Of a stretch of 64,000 bases of DNA, positions 16,578 to 26,923 are shown piece after piece. The notes below the pieces were generated by a model. The model had not been told where the DNA came from. It saw only the letters and a list, made by a program, of their open reading frames with translations, and made no database searches. A program made the translations under genes and the position numbers. How positions within the stretch are numbered: the first letter of the stretch is position 1; each line of letters starts with the position of its first letter. Source of the DNA: DDH964 sp963763205 (lineage in GTDB: Bacteria > Desulfobacterota > Desulfuromonadia > Desulfuromonadales > DDH964); the NCBI GenBank assembly GCA_963763205.1, contig CAVXNQ010000021.1:248001-312000 (forward strand), written 5' to 3'.

Positions 16578-19255
16578 GCCGCGGCGGTTTCCGGGAAGAG
16601 ATCCTGACCCGGGCTGCCGGGGGCGCGCAGGTGCTGACCGCCACCCGCCGCCTCGCCCGGCAACTGCTGGAAATCGACCGGCAGACCCGGACCGCGGCCG
16701 GCTGCTCGGCCTGGGTCAAGCCGGCCATCCTGAGCGGCCAGGACTGGCTGCAGGAGCAGCTCGCCCGGCTCGGCGAGGATTGGCGGACCCTCTCGCCCGC
16801 TGCCGCGCGCCGGGTTTGGGAAGAGGTGATCGAGGAAAACCTGGCGGCGGCCGGGATCGGCCTGCTCCAGGTGGCGGCAACGGCCGCCCGGGCCCAGGAG
16901 GCCCACCAGTTGCTGCTCGATTACGACACCGAATGCAGCGGGTATCCGCTGAGCGAGGATCATCAGGCTTTTCTGCGCTGGCGGCGGGCCTACCTGGCCA
17001 GGCTGGCGGCCGGGGGCTGGAAGGATCCCGCGGCCAGCCCCGCCCGGGTCGCGGCGGCGCTCCAAAGCGGCCGGCTTCCCTTGGCCCCCGAATGGCTGCT
17101 GGTCGGCTACGACGAGGTGCCGCCACCCCTGCAGCGTCTGGCCGAGCTGGCCGGGGCATCGTGCCGGGTCCGGATCCTCCCGCCGCCGCTCGCTCCGGTG
17201 GGGCGACTGCTGCGCACCGCTTACGGCGATGCCCGGGACGAGGTTCGGGCCGCCGCCCGCTGGGCCCGCGGCCTGCTCGAACGGGGGGAGGGACGGATCG
17301 GCATCATCGTTCCCGAACTGGCCGCCTATCGGGAGCTGATCGAGCAGATTTTCCTGGAGGAGCTCGACCCCCGTACCCTGCTGGCCCTGAGCGACGAGGA
17401 GCGCCGTTTCGGGCTGTCGCTGGGCACGCCGCTCGCCGCCGAGGGGCCGGTGGCGGCGGCGCTGCGGGTGCTGAGTTGCGGCCGCGAGCTGGAGAGCGAG
17501 CAGCTCGGGCTGCTGCTGCGCTCCCCCTACCTGGCCGGCGGCGGCGCTGAAGAGGGGGCGCGAGCCCGCTATGACGTCCAATTGCGCCGCCTGCGGCGAA
17601 CGTCTTTTTCTCTCGACCTGCTCCTCCGCGCCGCCCATGACGGCGGCCGCCTGGCTCCGCCCCGCGGCTTTGCCGCCATTCTCGCCGCGCTCCAGCAATC
17701 CCGCGCCCCCCGCCAGGCGACCCCGGCCCACTGGGTGAAGCAGTTCCGCGCACTGCTGGCCGCCGTCGGCTGGCCCGGGGACCGCACCCTCGACAGCCGC
17801 GAATTCCAGACCATCCAGGCCTGGGAAGAGAAGCTCCTGCCCGGATTTGCCGCCCTGGACTGCGTCTGCCGGCCGCTCGGGCGCCAGGAAGCCGTCGGTC
17901 TGCTGCGGCGCCAGGCTTTGGAGGAGGAGTTCCAGGTGGAAATGCCCGACCCGGGGATCCAGGTCTGCGGGGTGCTCGAGGCGGGCGGGTTGCAATTCGA
18001 CCATCTCTGGGTTCTCGGCCTGCACGAAAACGCCTGGCCGCCGCCGTCGCGGCCCAACCCCTTTCTCCCCCGCCGGCTGCAGGTTGAGCTTGGCATGCCC
18101 CATGCCGACGCCGCCCGCGAAGCCGACTATGCCCGCCAGGTCCTGACCCGGCTGCAAGCCGCCGCTCCCGAGGTGATCTGCAGTTATCCCCGGCAGGACG
18201 CCAGCTGTGCGCTGCGTCCCAGCCCGCTGCTGGCCGAGTTGGCGGAAACCAGCCTCGATCTCCCCCACTCCTGGATGCCCCAGGTCTCGATCCTGGCCAG
18301 CGGTGGGGCCCTGGAACGCCTCCGCGACGATAGCGGCCCGGCGCTGGCGCCCGGCACCGAACTGGCTGGCGGCACCGCGGTGCTGCGCGACCAGGCGCTT
18401 TGTCCCTTCCGAGGCTTCGCCCGCCACCGGCTTGCCGCCCGCGCCCTGGAGACCCCGGGGCCCGGGCTCGATCCCGCGACCCGGGGAACGCTGGTGCATA
18501 AATGCCTGGAGCTCTTCTGGGCGCGCATCGGCAGCCATGCAGCGCTGCGGAATCTGACCGACGCGCAGCGCAGCGCGGCGCTGGCCGCCAGCGTGGCGGC
18601 GGCCCTGGACCTGGTGCTCGGCAGCTCGCCGCTGGCCCCCGCGCCGGCCCTGCTGGCCATCGAGCAGGAGCGCTTGTGCCGGCTGCTCGACGAATGGCTG
18701 GTCGCGGTGGAGCTGGAGCGCCCTGCGGAGGCGGCAACGGTGGTCACCGAAGAGCTGCGCAGGGTCGAATGCGGTGGGCTGCAGTTGGCGACCAAGATCG
18801 ATCGGCGGGACCACCTTGCCGATGGGCGCAGCGTCATCCTCGACTACAAGACCGGGCAAACCGATCTCGGCGAACTCCTCGGCGAACGGCTGCTGGCCCC
18901 GCAACTGCCGCTCTATGCCGTCACCGCTGCGGCGGACGGTCTCGCCGGCGTGGCGATCGGGCAACTGCGTCCCGGCGACTGCTCCCTCAAGGGCGTCGCC
19001 CGGGACGAGGATCTCTTCGCCGGCGTCGGCGCCTTCGCCGGCTCGCGCGCGGCTCTCCGCAGCGGGCTGGAGGACTGGTCCGCCCTGCTCGAACGCTGGC
19101 GTGCCGCCCTCGACGACCTCGGCCGCCAGACCCTGGCCGGGCATGCCGCGGTCGACCCGGTCAGCCGCCAGCAGGCCTGCCGCAGCTGCGATCTCGCCGC
19201 GCTCTGCCGGATCGGCGACAGTGACCACGCCGGCGCCGGGGGGCAGGAAGAATGA
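16574..19255 (+). CDS. AddB-like helicase-nuclease subunit (PD-(D/E)XK, probable DNA repair protein)
   Basis: About 893 residues. The C-terminal nuclease domain shows VILDYKTGQTDLGELL (near residue 755) and a Cys cluster QACRSCDLAALCRIG (near 865), as in AddB-type proteins where these cysteines hold an Fe-S cluster with a distant upstream Cys. The rest is a degenerate UvrD-like helicase scaffold (VLGLHENAWPPP, ICSYPRQD). Start TTG 16574 overlaps the vanZ stop and is preceded by GAAGGTG; GTG 16538 is the alternative. It overlaps the next gene by four bases (ATGA), so the pair forms one enzyme for double-strand-break end processing. Confidence 0.85.
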   Translation: MSRGGFREEILTRAAGGAQVLTATRRLARQLLEIDRQTRTAAGCSAWVKPAILSGQDWLQEQLARLGEDWRTLSPAAARRVWEEVIEENLAAAGIGLLQVAATAARAQEAHQLLLDYDTECSGYPLSEDHQAFLRWRRAYLARLAAGGWKDPAASPARVAAALQSGRLPLAPEWLLVGYDEVPPPLQRLAELAGASCRVRILPPPLAPVGRLLRTAYGDARDEVRAAARWARGLLERGEGRIGIIVPELAAYRELIEQIFLEELDPRTLLALSDEERRFGLSLGTPLAAEGPVAAALRVLSCGRELESEQLGLLLRSPYLAGGGAEEGARARYDVQLRRLRRTSFSLDLLLRAAHDGGRLAPPRGFAAILAALQQSRAPRQATPAHWVKQFRALLAAVGWPGDRTLDSREFQTIQAWEEKLLPGFAALDCVCRPLGRQEAVGLLRRQALEEEFQVEMPDPGIQVCGVLEAGGLQFDHLWVLGLHENAWPPPSRPNPFLPRRLQVELGMPHADAAREADYARQVLTRLQAAAPEVICSYPRQDASCALRPSPLLAELAETSLDLPHSWMPQVSILASGGALERLRDDSGPALAPGTELAGGTAVLRDQALCPFRGFARHRLAARALETPGPGLDPATRGTLVHKCLELFWARIGSHAALRNLTDAQRSAALAASVAAALDLVLGSSPLAPAPALLAIEQERLCRLLDEWLVAVELERPAEAATVVTEELRRVECGGLQLATKIDRRDHLADGRSVILDYKTGQTDLGELLGERLLAPQLPLYAVTAAADGLAGVAIGQLRPGDCSLKGVARDEDLFAGVGAFAGSRAALRSGLEDWSALLERWRAALDDLGRQTLAGHAAVDPVSRQQACRSCDLAALCRIGDSDHAGAGGQEE

Positions 19256-22200
19256 CGGCGGTCGTCGACCAGCGGCAGCGGCTGCGCGCCCTCGATCCGG
19301 CGGGCTCCTTCATTGTCCAGGCCCCGGCCGGTTCGGGCAAGACCGAGCTGCTGACCCAGCGCATCCTCGCCCTGCTGGCGGTAGTCGAGCACCCGGAGGA
19401 AATCCTCGCCATCACCTTTACCCGCAAGGCCGCCGCCGAGATGCGCCACCGACTGCTGGAGGCCCTGGCCGCCGCCGGGCCGCCGCCTGAAGCCGACCAC
19501 GCCCGCCGCACCTGGGAGCTCGCCGGCAGGGCCCTGCAGCGGGACCGCAGCCGCGGCTGGGACCTGCTCGCCACCCCGTCGCTGCTGGCGATCCAGACCA
19601 TCGACAGTTTCAACGCCGGGCTGGTCCGGCGGATGCCCTGGCTGACCCGCTTCGGCGGCAGCCCGCGCGTCACCGAGGACCCGCAGCGCCTCTACCGCCA
19701 GGCCGCCCGGCGAACGCTGGCGCGGGCCGGTGGCAGCGGCCGCGGAGGGGTCGCCGGAGCCCGGGTGCTGGCCCACCTCGACAACCGCCAGGACCGGCTC
19801 GAGGCGCTCCTGGTCGCCATGCTGCAGCGTCGCGACCAGTGGCTGCGCCACCTGGCCGGGCGCAGCGTCGACGAGGAGCGCGCGGCCCTGGAAGGGGCGC
19901 TGGCGGCCTACGTCTCCGGCCGCCTGGAGGATTGCCGGGCGGGGCTCCCGCCGGCCCTCTGGGCGCGGCTGGTGCCGCTCGCCCGCTATGCCGCCGCCAA
20001 CCTCGAGCGGGAACGCCCCCTGGGCCTGCTGGCGGGGGCTGACGGTCCTGCCCGCCGCCGGCGCGTCGGACCTGCCGCTCTGGCAGGGGCTGGCCGATCT
20101 GCTGCTGACCGCGGCCGGCGAGCCGCGGCGACGCCTCGACAAGACCTGCGGCTTTCCGGCTGGCGGCGGGGAAGCCGCCGCGATGAAGGCGGCGCTGCTG
20201 GAACTCCTCGCCGCCCCTGAGCTGGCCGAACTGGCGCCCCGGCTCCATGCCCTGCGCCAGGTGCCGCGTCCGGCCTACGGCGAGGAACAGTGGGCGATCC
20301 TCGGCGACCTGGTCGAGGTGTTGAACCTGGCCGCCGCCGAGCTCTGGCTGGTCTTTGCCGAAAACGGCGAAACCGACTTCGCCGAGGTGGCGCTGCGTGC
20401 CCTGGCCGCCCTGCGCGAAGGGGACGCCCCCAGCGAACTGCTGCTGCAGCTCGATAGCCGCATCCGGCATATTCTCGTCGACGAATTTCAGGACACCTCC
20501 TGCCTGCAGTATGCGCTGCTTACCACGCTGACCGCAGGCTGGCAGCCCGGGGACGGTCGGACGCTGTTCGTGGTCGGCGACCCGATGCAGTCGATCTACC
20601 GCTTCCGGGAAGCCGAAGTCGGGCTGTTCCTGGGCGCCCGCCGGGCCGGGATCGGCCAGGTTCCCCTCGAAAGCCTGACCCTGACCGCCAATTTCCGCTC
20701 TCGCGCCTGCCTCGTCGACTGGTTCAACACCGTCTTCGCCCGGGTCTTTCCGCGCCGGGAAGATTTGACCCGCGGTGCCGTCGCCTACTCCTCGGCCGTG
20801 GGCAGCGGCATCGGCGAAGCAGACGGGAGCGTGGAGCTGCTGCCGCGCTGCGGTCGCGACGATGCCGCCGAAGCCCGCGAGGTTCTCGACCTGACGCGGC
20901 AGGCCCTTGCGCGGGGGGAGAAGGTCGCGATCCTGGTCCGGGCGCGGACCCACCTCGGGGCAATCCTGCCGGCCCTGCGCGCGGCCGGGATCCCCTACCT
21001 GGCCCAGGACGTCGACCTGCTCGCCGAGCGCCCGGTAGCCCGGGATCTGGTCGCCCTCTGCCGCGCGCTGCTGCATGCGGGGGACCGGCTCGCCTGGCTC
21101 AGCGTGCTGCGCGCCCCCTGGTGCGGCCTGCTGCTCGCCGATCTGGAGGCGCTGGTCGGCGATCGGCCGCGGGGCACGGTGCCGGGACTGCTCGCCGACC
21201 CGCAGCGCCTGGAGGCGCTCTCCGCCGACGGTAGGGAGCGGGCGGCGCGCACCTTCACGATCCTGCAGCGGGCCCGCGGCCAGCGCGGGCGTCTCGGCCT
21301 GCGGCGGCTGGTCGAGGGGTGCTGGCTGGCCCTCGGCGGTCCGGCCTGCTACGCCGCCGCCGATCTCGACGATGCCGGGCAGGTCTTCGAGCTCCTTTCC
21401 CGCCTCGACGCCGGCGGCGATCTCGATCCCCTGGAGGCCCTGGAAGAGGGGCTGCAGCGTCTCTACGCCGCACCTGACGGGGCGGCCGACGGCCAGCTGC
21501 AGGTGATGACCATCCACAAGGCCAAGGGGCTGGAATTCGATACCGTCATCCTGCCCGGCCTGGGGCTGCGCTCCCGGGGCGGGGAGGCGCTGCTGCTGCG
21601 CTGGCTGGAGCTGCCCGAGACCGGGCTGCTGCTGGCGCCGATTCCGCGCCGGGATGGCGGCGGGGATGCCATCTACGCCGCCATCGGCGCCCTCGAAAAG
21701 GAGCGTCAGGCCCTGGAGACGGTGCGCCTGCTCTACGTCGCGGCGACTCGCGCCCGCCGCCGGCTCTGCCTGCTCGGCCATTTCGACTGGAACGCCGCCG
21801 GCCTGGCCGTCCCGCCGGCGGGATCGCTGCTGGAGGTGCTGTGGCCGGCGCTCGGCGCGGATTTCGCCGCCGGGGCTCCGGATGACGCGATTGCCCCGCC
21901 GCCGCTCGCCCCACCGGGCGGGTCCCCGGAGCTGCGCCGGCTGCCCCGCGACTGGGCCGTCCCGGGTCTGGGCGCGGCCCCGCTGCCGCCGCTGCAGCCG
22001 GTCCTTCGCCCCTCCCAGCAGCGGGGGGAGGATGGTGGCGCCGCTAGGGTTTCGACCGCGGGCTGGACGGCGCGCGCTGTCGGCACGGTGCTGCACGGGC
22101 TTCTGGAGCGGATCGGCCGGGACGGCCTGGAGGCCTGGAAGGGGGAGCGGGTCGCGGGGCTGGAGGAGGAGCTGCGCCGGCGCCTGCAGCGGCTGGGGGT

Positions 22201-22579
22201 CGCCGGCGAGGAGCTCGCGGCGGCGACGGACAGGGTCCGAACCGGCTTGCAGACCGCGCTCGCCGGGCCCAACGGCGCCTGGATCCTGGCGCGGCGCCCG
22301 GACGCCGCCGCGGAGCTGCCCCTGGTCGGGCCGCAGGTCGCCGGGGTGGTCGACCGGACCTTCGTCGCTGCGGATGGGATCCGCTGGGTTGTCGACTACA
22401 AGACCAGCGAGCCGCGCCGCGGCGAGAGCCGGGAGGCGTTTTTCGCCGGGGAAGCCGACCGCTATCGTCCGCAGCTGGCCGGTTACGCGCAGTTGCTCAA
22501 AGTTCTGGAGCCGGACCGCAGCGTGCGGGCCGGCCTCTATTTTCCACTTTTCGACGGCTGGTGCGAAGTCCCGGTCTGA
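19252..22579 (+). CDS. AddA-like UvrD helicase/exonuclease, one extra base
   Basis: About 1108 residues of superfamily I. Seen in order: Walker A APAGSGKTELL (about 24-34), ITFTRKAAAEM, LVDEFQDTS (motif II), VVGDPMQSIYRFREA (motif III), MTIHKAKGLEFDTVILPG (motif V), LLYVAATRARRRLCLLG (motif VI) and a C-terminal nuclease core WVVDYKTSEPRRGE. The N-terminal frame ends at 20220 and the rest lies in the frame 19730-22579; dropping one G from the five-G run 20034-20038 gives GLLAGLTVLPAAGASDLPLW and restores one protein. It partners with the AddB-like gene. Both subunits keep nuclease residues, as in AddAB. Confidence 0.88.
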
Positions 22580-22620
22580 CCGGTCCCCGCCTGCCACTGC
22601 CCTTTTCGGGAGGCCTGCCC

Positions 22621-23322
22621 ATGTTTTTGCCCGACACCCTTGCCGGCAGTTATACGCTGGCGATTTTGGTGAAATTGCTGCTCGCGGCCCTTGCCGGGGG
22701 GATCATCGGCCTGGAGCGGGAGAAACACGGCCGCCCGGCCGGCCTGCGCACCCACCTGCTGGTCGCCCTCGGCGCCTGCCTGATGATGATCATCTCCGAG
22801 TCTTTTCCCCTCAAGTACGCCGGCGCCGATGCCACCAGCGCCCTGCGCATCGATCCGGCGCGCACGGCGGCGCAGATCGTCGTCGGCATCGGCTTCCTTG
22901 GCGCCGGGGTGATCCTCAAGGAGGGGATTTCGATTCGCGGGCTGACTACCGCCGCCAGCCTGTGGATGGCCGCCGGCCTGGGGATGGCCTTCGGCATGGG
23001 TCTGGCGGTCCCCGGCGCGCTGGCCGCGGCGATCGCCCTGATCAGCCTGATCTTCCTGAAAAAGCTGGAGGGAATCATCCAGAAGGACCGCTATCTCTTC
23101 CTGACCGTGGTGGCCCGGCAGCGGGCGGAGATCTTCGGCGAGCTCGAAAGCATCTTCGCCGCCCGAAACCTGCGCATCGCCAATGTCGAGTCGGACCTCG
23201 ACCTCGACGCTCGGAAAATCCGCTTCGAATTCATCATCACCGAGCACCATCGCCGCATCGGCCAGGAGTTGACCCGGGAGATCATGGCGGTGGAAGGGGT
23301 GCAGCGGATCAAGTTCAGGTAG
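22621..23322 (+). CDS. MgtC/SapB-family membrane protein
   Basis: A 233-residue inner-membrane protein. The MgtC signature AGGIIGLEREKHGRPAGLRTH is followed by four hydrophobic segments (LLVALGACLMMII, IVVGIGFLGAGVIL, LTTAASLWMAAGLGMAFGMGLAV, LAAAIALISLIFL) and a soluble C-terminal ACT-like domain (about residues 155-233). The family is linked to magnesium homeostasis, virulence and F-ATPase modulation; the role here is unknown. Start ATG 22621 follows GGGAGG. Its end overlaps the convergent next gene by 8 bases. Confidence 0.85.
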   Translation: MFLPDTLAGSYTLAILVKLLLAALAGGIIGLEREKHGRPAGLRTHLLVALGACLMMIISESFPLKYAGADATSALRIDPARTAAQIVVGIGFLGAGVILKEGISIRGLTTAASLWMAAGLGMAFGMGLAVPGALAAAIALISLIFLKKLEGIIQKDRYLFLTVVARQRAEIFGELESIFAARNLRIANVESDLDLDARKIRFEFIITEHHRRIGQELTREIMAVEGVQRIKFR

Positions 23323-23833
23323 CGGCGCTGCTCTTCGGTCTCAGTTGTTCCGGGGGGAGCCAACCGGTGGGGGAAGAGGGGTCGGAAGCGGCGATTTTGC
23401 GGCAGGGCAGGTCGATACGGATGATTTCGCCGCGCTGGGCGATGAACAGGTCGTGTTTGGGGAGGTCGGGCTGGAAGGAGGGACCCTGGCAGTTGAGCTG
23501 GTAGGTTCCCTCGTACTTGAGGCCGGGGATGAACGCCGGGACCGAATAGTCTTTGCCGTCCAGGGCGCAGCTGAGCTGGCCGGGGAGATCGGGCTCGCCG
23601 GGGTCGCGCTGACCGTTGCCGTTTAGATCGACAAAGGCATCGATCACCAGGATGCCGCGCTGGGTGGCCAGCGGCGGGGCGCTGCCGAAGATCAGGTTGA
23701 GCAGGTTCTGCTCCGGAGCCCGGTTGCGATTGAGGTTGTATTCTCCGGTGGTCGCCGCGCCGGCGGGGACGACCAGGAGCAGGAGGAGCAGCGCCGGGAG
23801 CAGGTAACGGGCAAGAGTGGAAAAAGGTTTCAT
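23315..23833 (-). CDS. Small secreted protein with SdrD B-like motif
   Basis: A 172-residue exported protein: signal peptide MKPFSTLARYLLPALLLLL...PAGA, then a core with AFVDLNGNGQRDPGEPDLPG, the calcium-binding EF-like loop typical of SdrD_B (Cna-B-like) repeat domains, followed by beta-rich sequence (YEGTYQLNCQGPSF). Only one such motif is present. The C-terminus ends in a Pro/Ser tail. Start ATG 23833 is the only one that opens a signal peptide. The family usually occurs in surface proteins; the role here is unknown. Confidence 0.7.
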   Translation of the reverse strand: MKPFSTLARYLLPALLLLLLVVPAGAATTGEYNLNRNRAPEQNLLNLIFGSAPPLATQRGILVIDAFVDLNGNGQRDPGEPDLPGQLSCALDGKDYSVPAFIPGLKYEGTYQLNCQGPSFQPDLPKHDLFIAQRGEIIRIDLPCRKIAASDPSSPTGWLPPEQLRPKSSAAT

Positions 23834-24034
23834 CTGGATATCATAACCTAAAAGGCCCGCTTCCCGCCACGGGGATTTTTTTCGAAAGCGCCAAGCTGGT
23901 GCCGGAGACGGCCCCCGCAATGGCTTTTTCCAGGAGGATGGCTCGCCCGGGAAAAATTGTCACGCCGCGCATTTCGTGGTATGAAGGCCACGGCCCGACC
24001 CGCAGGAACGCCCTTGCCGGAAACAGGAACCGCG

Positions 24035-25675
24035 ATGTACCGCGAACACTTCGGTTTGCAGGAAAACCCCTTTTCGATCGCCCCCGACCCGCGCTACCTC
24101 TACCTGAGCGGCGCGCACCGGGAGGCCATGGCCCATCTCCTCTTCGCCCTGCGCGGCGAGGGGTGCTTCGTGCTGCTCACCGGCGAGGTCGGGACCGGCA
24201 AGACCATGGTCTGCCGCTGCCTGCTCGACCAGCTGCCGGGCGAGGTGAAGGTGGCGCTGGTCCTCAACCCCTGCCTGACCGTCGGCGAGCTTTTGGCGAC
24301 GGTCTGCGACGAGCTGGGCGTCGCCTACCCGGAGGGGAGCACCGGGACCAAGGTCTTCGTCGACCGCCTGAACCGCTTCCTGCTCGAAGCCCACGGCCGC
24401 GGCCTGACCACGGTGCTGATCATCGACGAGGCGCAGAATCTCTCCCGCGAGGTCCTGGAGCAGCTGCGGCTGTTGACCAACCTGGAGACGGGCAGCCGCA
24501 AGCTGCTGCAGATCGTTCTCATCGGCCAGCCTGAGCTGCGCGATCTGCTGCAGCGCCAGGATCTGCGCCAACTCGCCCAGCGGATCACCGCGCGCTACCA
24601 CCTCGGACCCCTCGAGCATAATGACCTGGGTCCCTATCTCGCCCATCGCCTGGCCGTCGCCGGGGTGCGCCGCCCCCTTTTCAGCGCCGCGGCGATCCGC
24701 AAGCTCTACGCCCTGAGCGGCGGCATCCCGCGCCTGATCAACATCCTCTGCGACCGGGCGCTGCTCGGCGCCTACGCCCGCGGCCGGCACCAGGTCAACC
24801 CCGGCCTGGTCGCCGCGGCGGCGCGGGAGGTGGCGATCCCCCGGCGGCGCAGCCGGGCCCTTTTCGCCGGCGGCCTTGCCGCCGCGGTCCTCTTGGCGGC
24901 GCTGGTCGGCCTGTGGCAGTTCGACCTGTTGCCCCTGCCGGTCCCCGCGCCGGAACCGGCGTTGGCTACCGTCGCCGCACCAGCGTCTCCGGCCCCGAAC
25001 CTGGCGGTGGCACCGGCCACCGCTCCGGAAACTGCCGCGCTGCCGGCGGCGGACGACGCCTGGTTCGCCGGCATCGACCCACAGGCGGACGACGAGGCCG
25101 CGGCCTGGACGGCGCTGCTGCACCTGTGGGGCGACCCCTTCCCGGTCCCCGAGCAGACCTGCCGGCTGCCGGCCGACAGCGGCTTTTCCTGTTTCGCGTC
25201 ATCGGCTACGCTGGAGACCTTGCGGGCCCTCGACCGGCCAGCCATCCTCCCCCTGCAGCTCCCCGACGGCCGCCGCTTCTACGGGGTGCTGGCCGGGCTG
25301 GCCGGCGACCGGGTGGTCCTGGCGGTAAAAAACCGCGTCGGCCTGCTGCCGGTCAAACGCCTGAAGGAACTCTGGCTGGGGGATTTCACCCTGCTCTGGC
25401 AGCCTCCGCCGCAGGTCGCCGACGATTTGAAGCCGGGCAGTGCCGGCCCCGGCGTTATCTGGCTGGCCCAGGGGCTGGACCTCGCCGCCGGCTCTCTGGG
25501 GCAAGGGCCGCCGGACCAGAGCTACGGTCCCGACCTGACCGCCCGGGTCAAACAGTTCCAGCTGCGCCACGGCATCCAGCCGGACGGCATCGCCGGTCCC
25601 CAGACCATGATTCTGCTGACCAACGCCATCGCCGCCCCGGGGCCGCGCCTCGGCGATCAATTCGGGGAGAACTGA
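24035..25675 (+). CDS. gspA: GspA/ExeA-type AAA ATPase with peptidoglycan-binding domain
   Basis: A 546-residue inner-membrane ATPase that in related systems helps place the type II secretion secretin in the cell wall. Residues 1-260 form the ExeA AAA domain with Walker A TGEVGTGKTMVC (about 49) and Walker B VLIIDEAQNLS (about 127). A single membrane helix (LFAGGLAAAVLLAALVGLW) follows near 272-292. Then come a Pro/Ala-rich linker, a C39-like region (VLAVKNRVGLLPVKRLKELW) and a terminal peptidoglycan-binding repeat (VKQFQLRHGIQPDGIAGPQT). Start ATG 24035 opens the family motif MYREHFGLQENPF. gspB starts two bases after its stop. Confidence 0.88.
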   Translation: MYREHFGLQENPFSIAPDPRYLYLSGAHREAMAHLLFALRGEGCFVLLTGEVGTGKTMVCRCLLDQLPGEVKVALVLNPCLTVGELLATVCDELGVAYPEGSTGTKVFVDRLNRFLLEAHGRGLTTVLIIDEAQNLSREVLEQLRLLTNLETGSRKLLQIVLIGQPELRDLLQRQDLRQLAQRITARYHLGPLEHNDLGPYLAHRLAVAGVRRPLFSAAAIRKLYALSGGIPRLINILCDRALLGAYARGRHQVNPGLVAAAAREVAIPRRRSRALFAGGLAAAVLLAALVGLWQFDLLPLPVPAPEPALATVAAPASPAPNLAVAPATAPETAALPAADDAWFAGIDPQADDEAAAWTALLHLWGDPFPVPEQTCRLPADSGFSCFASSATLETLRALDRPAILPLQLPDGRRFYGVLAGLAGDRVVLAVKNRVGLLPVKRLKELWLGDFTLLWQPPPQVADDLKPGSAGPGVIWLAQGLDLAAGSLGQGPPDQSYGPDLTARVKQFQLRHGIQPDGIAGPQTMILLTNAIAAPGPRLGDQFGEN

Positions 25676-25677
25676 GC

Positions 25678-26409
25678 ATGTCGTTTATCCTGGAAGCGCT
25701 GAAAAAGGCCGAAGCCGAACGGCGCCAGGGGCTGGCGACGACCTCCGACCCAGCCGCGCCGGCCGAAGAGCCGAAGCCGCGTCGGCGCGGCCTGTTGCTG
25801 CTGCTGGGCCTGGCCCTGCTGGTCAACGCCGCGCTGCTCGCCTGGTGGCTCAAGCCCTGGGTCGAGGCACCGGCTCCGCTCCCCGCGCCGGTGGTAACCG
25901 CGCAGGCCGAGCCGTTGCCGGCCGTTGCCGAGACCGCGACCCCGACGCCCGAGCCGCCGGTCCAGTCTGTCGCTGCCGCCGAACCCGCCCCGGCGCAGGC
26001 CGACCAGCCTGCCGAGCCTGCCGTCCAGGATGAATCGGTCCCGGCGCAAGAAGCGGCTTCGATTCCGGAGACGGCTCCGGTCCAGCCGGTTGTCGCCGTC
26101 CGCGAGACAACGCCGACAACGAAACCCGCCGCTGCCGCCAAGCCGTCTGCCGATCAGAGCGGCGCTGCGACGCCGGCCGTGGTGGCCTATCGCGACCTGT
26201 CCCCGGCCGACCGGGCCCGGATCCCCGAAATCGACTTGCAGCTGCACTACTACACTGCCGCCAAGAAGCGGCGGCTGGTGCGCATCAACGACGTGAACCT
26301 GCATGAAGGGGAGGGGAGCGGCGGGTTGCGGGTGGACGAGATCCTGCCCGACGGGATGATTCTCGAAAGCGGGGCTGTGAAGTTCTTTTATCCGGCGAGC
26401 AGGCGTTAG
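25678..26409 (+). CDS. gspB: General secretion pathway protein B-like
   Basis: A 243-residue bitopic protein. It starts with the GspB/ExeB signature MSFILEALKKAEAERRQG, has a membrane helix at about residues 39-60 (GLLLLLGLALLVNAALLAWWL), a long Ala/Pro/Glu/Thr periplasmic linker (61-165), and the conserved C-terminal domain (LSPADRARIPEIDLQLHYYT...GMILESGAVKFFYP) that binds the secretin. Starts two bases after gspA and forms a complex with it. No other type II secretion genes are in the window. Confidence 0.85.
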   Translation: MSFILEALKKAEAERRQGLATTSDPAAPAEEPKPRRRGLLLLLGLALLVNAALLAWWLKPWVEAPAPLPAPVVTAQAEPLPAVAETATPTPEPPVQSVAAAEPAPAQADQPAEPAVQDESVPAQEAASIPETAPVQPVVAVRETTPTTKPAAAAKPSADQSGAATPAVVAYRDLSPADRARIPEIDLQLHYYTAAKKRRLVRINDVNLHEGEGSGGLRVDEILPDGMILESGAVKFFYPASRR

Positions 26410-26670
26410 TCAGGGGGTATATTCCAGAAAGTGCAGTACGGAAAGTCCTACCCCCCCAATTCCTCCGACCAGCAGCCTGGCTGGCAGCTTGACCCGAATG
26501 GCGCGAAAGCGGAGACTATCCTGACAGCTTCGTGGTGGTGATGGAGTAGGGGAGGGCGACCAATCGCGGCAAGTTGTTAAAACAATGGCAGGACCGTCCG
26601 CAGCCGGTATTGAAGAGGAGCCAGTTATGACTGGAGGGGTGGCATGAAAAAAGCGCTGAATTATTCGACA

Positions 26671-26707
26671 GCCCGCGCCGGCCGAAAAGCCGATGCGGGC
26701 ATTTTTT
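26671..26707 (+). terminator. Terminator-like hairpin downstream of gspB
   Basis: GCCCGC and GCGGGC enclose an inner CGGC/GCCG pair with a CGAAAA loop, followed by ATTTTTTC. It lies about 260 bases after gspB; no gene was recognised between 26410 and 26670. Confidence 0.65.
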
Positions 26708-26736
26708 CATGGAATTGGCCGGATCAGGTCGGCGGG

Positions 26737-26776
26737 GAGAGCGGCTCGAATGTCCGAAACTCTAACCTGACCCGCA
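26737..26776 (+). repeat. 40-bp repeat, copy 1
   Basis: Matches 28716-28755 at 38 of 40 bases. The second copy has perfect 7-base inverted ends (GCGGCTC...GAGCCGC); this copy has one end changed to GACCCGC. It reads like a dispersed REP-type intergenic element. Confidence 0.7.
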
Positions 26777-26779
26777 GAT

Positions 26780-26923
26780 TTCCGCAGCCGCTACATCCAC
26801 ACCGGCGAGGCGGAGACGTACCGGCCGATTCCCGAGATCGTGGCCGATCTGGAGGCGATCGAGGCCGAGGCGCGCAAGACGGATGCTGCGCTGAAGGAGA
26901 TACTGCGGAAAATCGGGTTTTGA
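26780..26923 (+). pseudogene. 3' remnant of a type I restriction DNA methylase (HsdM-like)
   Basis: The open stretch begins inside the sequence with FRSRYIHTGEAETYRPIPEI, then VADLEAIEAEARKTDAALKEILRKIGF and TGA. This is the C-terminal tail typical of N-6 DNA methylases of type I systems. Nothing upstream encodes the catalytic NPPF part, and the fragment is joined directly to the 40-bp repeat, so it is a deletion remnant of a former restriction-modification locus. Confidence 0.6.

Noticed and set aside
16325..22597. Two antisense frames of more than 960 codons opposite the AddB/AddA-like genes
   Set aside because: Same shadow effect in very GC-rich coding DNA; the sense frames have all helicase and nuclease motifs.
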